From Actinomycetes bacterium (lineage in GTDB: Bacteria > Actinomycetota > Actinomycetes > Actinomycetales > Microbacteriaceae), in NCBI GenBank assembly GCA_023431405.1, contig JAEYVZ010000055.1, positions 1 to 45,781 of the forward strand: 45,781 nt of DNA, in the 5' to 3' direction. The position numbers were made by a program, and so were the translations under genes. Every line of letters begins with the position of its first letter. The first letter of the stretch is position 1. The notes under the pieces were generated by a model, which made no database searches, had not been told where the DNA came from, and saw only the letters and a program-made list of their open reading frames with translations. This document shows positions 42,629 to 45,781 of this stretch, piece after piece.

Positions 42629-43627
42629 CTAGGCCTTGGTCTTTCGTCGGCGCTGCCACGTGTCGGCGGCCACGGCGGCGACGATGACCAGACCCGTGAC
42701 GACCGTCTGCCAGAACGACGAGATGCCGTTGATGTTGAGGATGTTCTGGAGGAGGCCGATGAAGGCGACGCCGATGATCGTGCCCCACATCGTGCCGGAC
42801 CCGCCGAACAGCGCCGCGCCGCCGATGATGACGGCCGAGATCACCGTGAGCTCGAGGCCCGTGCCGGTCACGCCCTGCACATAGGAGAGGAACGAGAGCC
42901 CCAGCACGCCTGAGATGCCGGCCGTGAGGCCCGACAGCACGAAGGCGGCGAGCTTGACGCTCTTGACGTTGATCCCCACGAGGCGGGCCGCTTCCTGGTT
43001 GCCGCCCACGGCGTACGTGTTGTAGCCCAGGCGCGAGCGCGCCAGCAGCACGATGCCGAGCGCGGCGATCACGGCGAAGATGATGAGCTGCATCGGCACG
43101 ACGCCGAACAGCCTTCCCTGGCCGATGAGGGTGAACTCCGCCACACCGGGAGCGTCGCTGGACAGCGAGATGGGGGCGCCGTCGGAGATGAGCAGGGTCG
43201 CACCGCGGAAGACGCTGAGACTGCCGAGGGTGACGATGAAGCTCGGAACGCCCAGCAGCACGACCGCGAGTCCGTTGAGGAGACCCGCCACGACAGACAC
43301 GCCGAGTCCGATGAGGATCGCGAGCGGCCACGCGACCCCGCCGGTGATCGCCATACCGGTCGTGATGGCCGACAGCGCATAGATGGAACCGACCGACAGA
43401 TCGATCTCGCCGTTGACGATCACGAACGTGGCGCCGATGGCCATGATGCCGATCTGGGAGATCTGCTGGCCGACCGACAGGAGGTTGCCGCTCTGTGCGA
43501 AGTTCGGCTGAAGCACGGCGCCGAGGATGAACAGCAGCACCAGGGCGGCGAAGACGCCGGCCTCGCGGGCGTGGAGGAGCTTGCGGGGGTTGATCGCTGT
43601 CGACCGCGTCGGTGCGGTGATGGTCAT
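42629..43627 (-). CDS. rbsC: Sugar ABC importer permease (RbsC-like)
   Basis: This is a 332-residue permease with 8-10 hydrophobic helices. Family hallmarks include VNGEIDLSVGSIYALSA, GVPSFIVTLGSLSVFRG and GYNTYAVGGNQEAARLVGI, the last being the ATPase-contact loop of CUT2 permeases. It forms the membrane channel with RbsA. ATG 43627 overlaps the rbsK stop by four bases (ATGA). Confidence 0.95.
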   Translation of the reverse strand: MTITAPTRSTAINPRKLLHAREAGVFAALVLLFILGAVLQPNFAQSGNLLSVGQQISQIGIMAIGATFVIVNGEIDLSVGSIYALSAITTGMAITGGVAWPLAILIGLGVSVVAGLLNGLAVVLLGVPSFIVTLGSLSVFRGATLLISDGAPISLSSDAPGVAEFTLIGQGRLFGVVPMQLIIFAVIAALGIVLLARSRLGYNTYAVGGNQEAARLVGINVKSVKLAAFVLSGLTAGISGVLGLSFLSYVQGVTGTGLELTVISAVIIGGAALFGGSGTMWGTIIGVAFIGLLQNILNINGISSFWQTVVTGLVIVAAVAADTWQRRRKTKA

Positions 43628-44550
43628 CGGGCGTTTCCAATCAGGCTGTCGAGTCGGGGGAGCTGGCTGCGCGTGGGGAGGGCCGGGATGACCCCGGCGA
43701 TCGTGACGGCGTGTGCGCCGGCGGTCGCGGCGAATCGGGCTGCGTGTGCGAGGTCGGCGCCTTCGGCCAGCGCCACCGCGAGCGCCGCGGTGAAGGAGTC
43801 TCCGGCGCCGGTCGTGTCGACGACGTGGGCAGCCGGAACCGGCGCGACCTCTTCGACGCCCGCGTCGCTCGACAGGAGCGCTCCGCGGCCGCCACGGGTG
43901 AGGATGACGGCGCCGCCCGTGCGCTCCCTGAGCTGCGAGACCAGCTCGGTCTCGCTCAGGCCGTGCTCGGGGTCGAGTCCGAGCAGTACAGGCGCCTCGG
44001 TCTCGTTGGGGGTCAGCACATCGATCAGCGACCAGACATCGTCGGCGAGCGGCCGTGCCGGGGCGGGGTTCAGCAGGGTGCGCACGCCTCGTTCGCGGCC
44101 GATGCGCAGCGCCTCGGTCACAGCGGCCTCGGGGATCTCCATGGAGACGACGAGGATGTCGGCGGACCCGATCTCGTCGGCGAAGCCGCGTACGGCCTCG
44201 GCGTCGAGCAGGTCGAGCGCTCCGGGGGCGATCGCGATGCGGTTCTCGCCCGACGGCTCGACGAGGATGAAGCCGACCATGGTGGGGGCCGCGGTGGTGA
44301 CGACATGGCTCGCGTCGACGCCTTCCGACGCCCACAGCGCCCGCGCCTTCGCGCCGAACGCGTCGTCGCCGAGCGCGGTCAGCAGCGACACCTCGGCACC
44401 GAGTCGGGCGGCGCCGACGGCCTGGTTCGAGCCCTTTCCGCCGGGACCTTCGTCGAAGTCCCCTCCGGTCAGCGTCTCTCCGGCATCCGGTGCTTTCGAC
44501 ACCCGCATCGTGAGGCCGGCGCCATAGCTACCGACGACTGCGATCTTCAT
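43624..44550 (-). CDS. rbsK: Ribokinase (PfkB family)
   Basis: This is a 308-residue PfkB-family sugar kinase. The first signature GGKGSNQA is at about 37-44, NPAPA at about 161-165, and the second signature DTTGAGDSF at 245-253 with catalytic Asp251. It would phosphorylate ribose, or 2-deoxyribose if it is DeoK-like; the deoC gene at the end of the operon makes the latter possible. AAGGAG stands 8 bases before ATG 44550; an upstream in-frame ATG at 44577 would run through the operator. It is the first gene of the operon. Confidence 0.93.
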   Translation of the reverse strand: MKIAVVGSYGAGLTMRVSKAPDAGETLTGGDFDEGPGGKGSNQAVGAARLGAEVSLLTALGDDAFGAKARALWASEGVDASHVVTTAAPTMVGFILVEPSGENRIAIAPGALDLLDAEAVRGFADEIGSADILVVSMEIPEAAVTEALRIGRERGVRTLLNPAPARPLADDVWSLIDVLTPNETEAPVLLGLDPEHGLSETELVSQLRERTGGAVILTRGGRGALLSSDAGVEEVAPVPAAHVVDTTGAGDSFTAALAVALAEGADLAHAARFAATAGAHAVTIAGVIPALPTRSQLPRLDSLIGNAR

Positions 44551-44562
44551 CGCCACGACTCC

Positions 44563-44590
44563 TTTGTCCATGAACAACTATGTACATGAC
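44563..44590. promoter_or_regulatory. Candidate GntR operator in front of rbsK
   Basis: TTGTCCATGAACAA (44564-44577) is palindromic at 12 of 14 positions. A perfect ATGTACAT palindrome follows at 44580-44587. Both contain the direct repeat TGTMCATGA, 16 bases apart. The first lies next to the rbsK ribosome site, so binding would block the operon. The gntR gene downstream is the likely source of the regulator. Confidence 0.5.
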
Positions 44591-44683
44591 GACAGTAGGG
44601 AGTCAGCGGCCCGCTGTCAAACGGTTCCCGCCCGAAGCGCCCGAGACCGCGGCGCACGGATGCCGCGAGCGCACCCGTCAACG

Positions 44684-44745
44684 CCGAGAGCACCCGTTGC
44701 GGGACCGCCGCGAACGGCGATCCCGACAGCAACGGGTGCTCTCGG
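44684..44745. repeat. 62-bp palindromic element downstream of the acyl-CoA dehydrogenase gene
   Basis: Perfect 17-base arms CCGAGAGCACCCGTTGC (44684-44700) and GCAACGGGTGCTCTCGG (44729-44745). The interior folds further: GGGA pairs with TCCC, then CGCCG with CGGCG over a CGAA loop (44706-44719). It begins 18 bases past the stop of the dehydrogenase and may act as its terminator. The 14-base core equals that of the element at 26308-26397. Confidence 0.75.
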
Positions 44746-44763
44746 AGGGTGGGTGGTGCGGGG

Positions 44764-45781
44764 TCAGCGCTTGCCGGCGAGCTGGCGCCCGACGATCTCC
44801 CGCATGATCTCGTTGGTGCCTCCGTAGATGCGGTGCACGCGGGCGTCGAGGAAGGCGCGGGCGATGGGGTACTCCGTGATGTACCCGTAGCCGCCGTGCA
44901 GCTGCACGCACGCGTCGACGACCTCCCACTCGCGCTCGGTGGCCCAGTACTTGACCTTCGCCGCCTCTTCGGCGGTGAGCCTGCCCGCGGCGTAGGCCTT
45001 CAGCGCCCGGTCGATGTAAGCCCAGAGGGCATCGACGGTGGTCGCGACGTCCGCCATCGTGAAACGGCTGTTCTGGAAGTCGATGATCCGCTCTCCGAAG
45101 GCCTCCCGGTCCTTCGTGTAGGCGAGGGTCCACTCGAGAGCGGCCTGGGCGGCGGCGGCGCCCGCGACACCGATCGACAGACGCTCCAGAGGCAGGTTCA
45201 TCATCAGCTGGATGAAGCCCTGGCCCTCCTTGCCGCTGATGAGGTTCTCTTCCGGCACGAACACGTCGCTGAACGACAGCTCTGCGGTGTCGTGACCCTG
45301 GAAGCCCATCTTGTGCAGCTTCTTGCCGTGGTCGAAGCCCTCCATGCCGTTCTCGAGGATGAGCAGCGAGAACGCGTCGGGGCGGTTACCCTCGCCCGTC
45401 TTCACGAACGTCACGACCATGTCGGCGGTCGCGCCCGAGGAGATGAACGTCTTGGCGCCGTTGACGATGTAGCCGCCGTCGACCTTCCTGGCGGTGGTCT
45501 TGATGCCGCGCAGGTCGCTGCCCGCGCCCGGCTCGGTCATCGCGAGGGCGCCGAGGATCTCGCCGGTCGCCATGCCGGGGAGCCACTTCTCCTTCTGCTC
45601 CTGGGTGCCCATGTGCACGATGTAGGGAATCGCGAGGTCGTCCTGGATGCCCAGCGCACCGGCCAGCGACCCGAGGCCCGCACCGATCGTCTCCTCGAGC
45701 ACGATCGAGCGGAAGCGGAAGTCCTGCAGCATGCCCGCGCCGCCGAACTCCTCCGGAACCGACAGCCCGATGATGCCGGAC
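44764..45781 (-). CDS. Acyl-CoA dehydrogenase (cut by right window edge)
   Basis: The frame is open from the right edge to TGA at 44764, giving 338 residues; perhaps 40-60 N-terminal residues are missing. The last in-window residues upstream of the first internal Met read SVPEEFGGAG, the family's helical domain. AMTEPGAGSDLRGIKT is the flavin/substrate motif, and the C-terminus IYGGTNEIMREIVGRQL is typical. At the medium-chain position of the catalytic Glu there is Gly (IYGGT). A Glu in AALEWTLAY could serve instead, as in long-chain and isovaleryl-CoA enzymes. The reaction is the first step of fatty-acid or branched-chain acyl-CoA oxidation. Confidence 0.93.
   Translation of the reverse strand, partial: SGIIGLSVPEEFGGAGMLQDFRFRSIVLEETIGAGLGSLAGALGIQDDLAIPYIVHMGTQEQKEKWLPGMATGEILGALAMTEPGAGSDLRGIKTTARKVDGGYIVNGAKTFISSGATADMVVTFVKTGEGNRPDAFSLLILENGMEGFDHGKKLHKMGFQGHDTAELSFSDVFVPEENLISGKEGQGFIQLMMNLPLERLSIGVAGAAAAQAALEWTLAYTKDREAFGERIIDFQNSRFTMADVATTVDALWAYIDRALKAYAAGRLTAEEAAKVKYWATEREWEVVDACVQLHGGYGYITEYPIARAFLDARVHRIYGGTNEIMREIVGRQLAGKR

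Overview
The window is about 45.8 kb of high-GC DNA. Gene content and style point to an actinobacterium, most likely Microbacteriaceae and probably Microbacterium or a close relative. The reasons are the long, dense, GC-rich genes with many GTG starts and 1-4 bp overlaps, several starts placed 6-7 bases behind a TANNNT -10 hexamer (leaderless style), a DUF3516 helicase, a YkoE-type ECF transporter and a MoxR-DUF58-giant Ig/FN3 operon. The genus is an inference, not a proof. Thirty-six protein genes are supported, two of them cut by the window edges. I saw no tRNA, rRNA, CRISPR array, transposase or prophage genes, and no gene-free stretch longer than about 215 bases.

Layout. 1-7712 (minus): a giant membrane-anchored Ig-like/fibronectin-III surface protein, then a MoxR AAA+ ATPase, then a DUF58 protein running off the left edge. 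7894-10245 (minus): a short UvrA-like ABC protein. 10420-13899 (plus): a tightly coupled four-gene cassette with a secreted cysteine-free protein, two FtsX-like permease subunits and an ABC ATPase; this is the best candidate for an undescribed system here. 13924-22148 (minus): DNA repair and nucleic-acid genes (tag, recQ, DUF3516 helicase) with an acyl-CoA oxidase-like enzyme and a DUF1697 protein among them.

22205-28718 (minus): a carbon-scavenging module made of cstA, ybdD, a LytS-type kinase carrying a GAF-like region, a LytTR response regulator, a small membrane protein and a sodium:solute symporter. A 90-bp palindromic repeat fills most of the cstA-ybdD gap. 28900-34763 (plus): a GNAT acetyltransferase, a pirin, a YkoE/YkoD/YkoC ECF importer with a degenerate DtxR-like iron box before the ATPase gene, and an MFS transporter. 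34770-36223 (minus): a divergent CDF-type cation transporter coupled to a lipoprotein that looks like a one-lobe solute-binding protein. 36354-37709 (minus): a secreted repeat protein.

37851-44550 (minus): a GntR/UTRA regulator and a sugar operon rbsK-rbsC-rbsB-rbsA-rbsD-deoC. Together these make a complete import, kinase and aldolase route; ribose or 2-deoxyribose is the likely substrate. 44764-45781 (minus): an acyl-CoA dehydrogenase cut by the right edge, followed downstream by a second palindromic element that shares its central 14 bases with the one in the cstA region. All statements come from reading the sequence; no database search was run.
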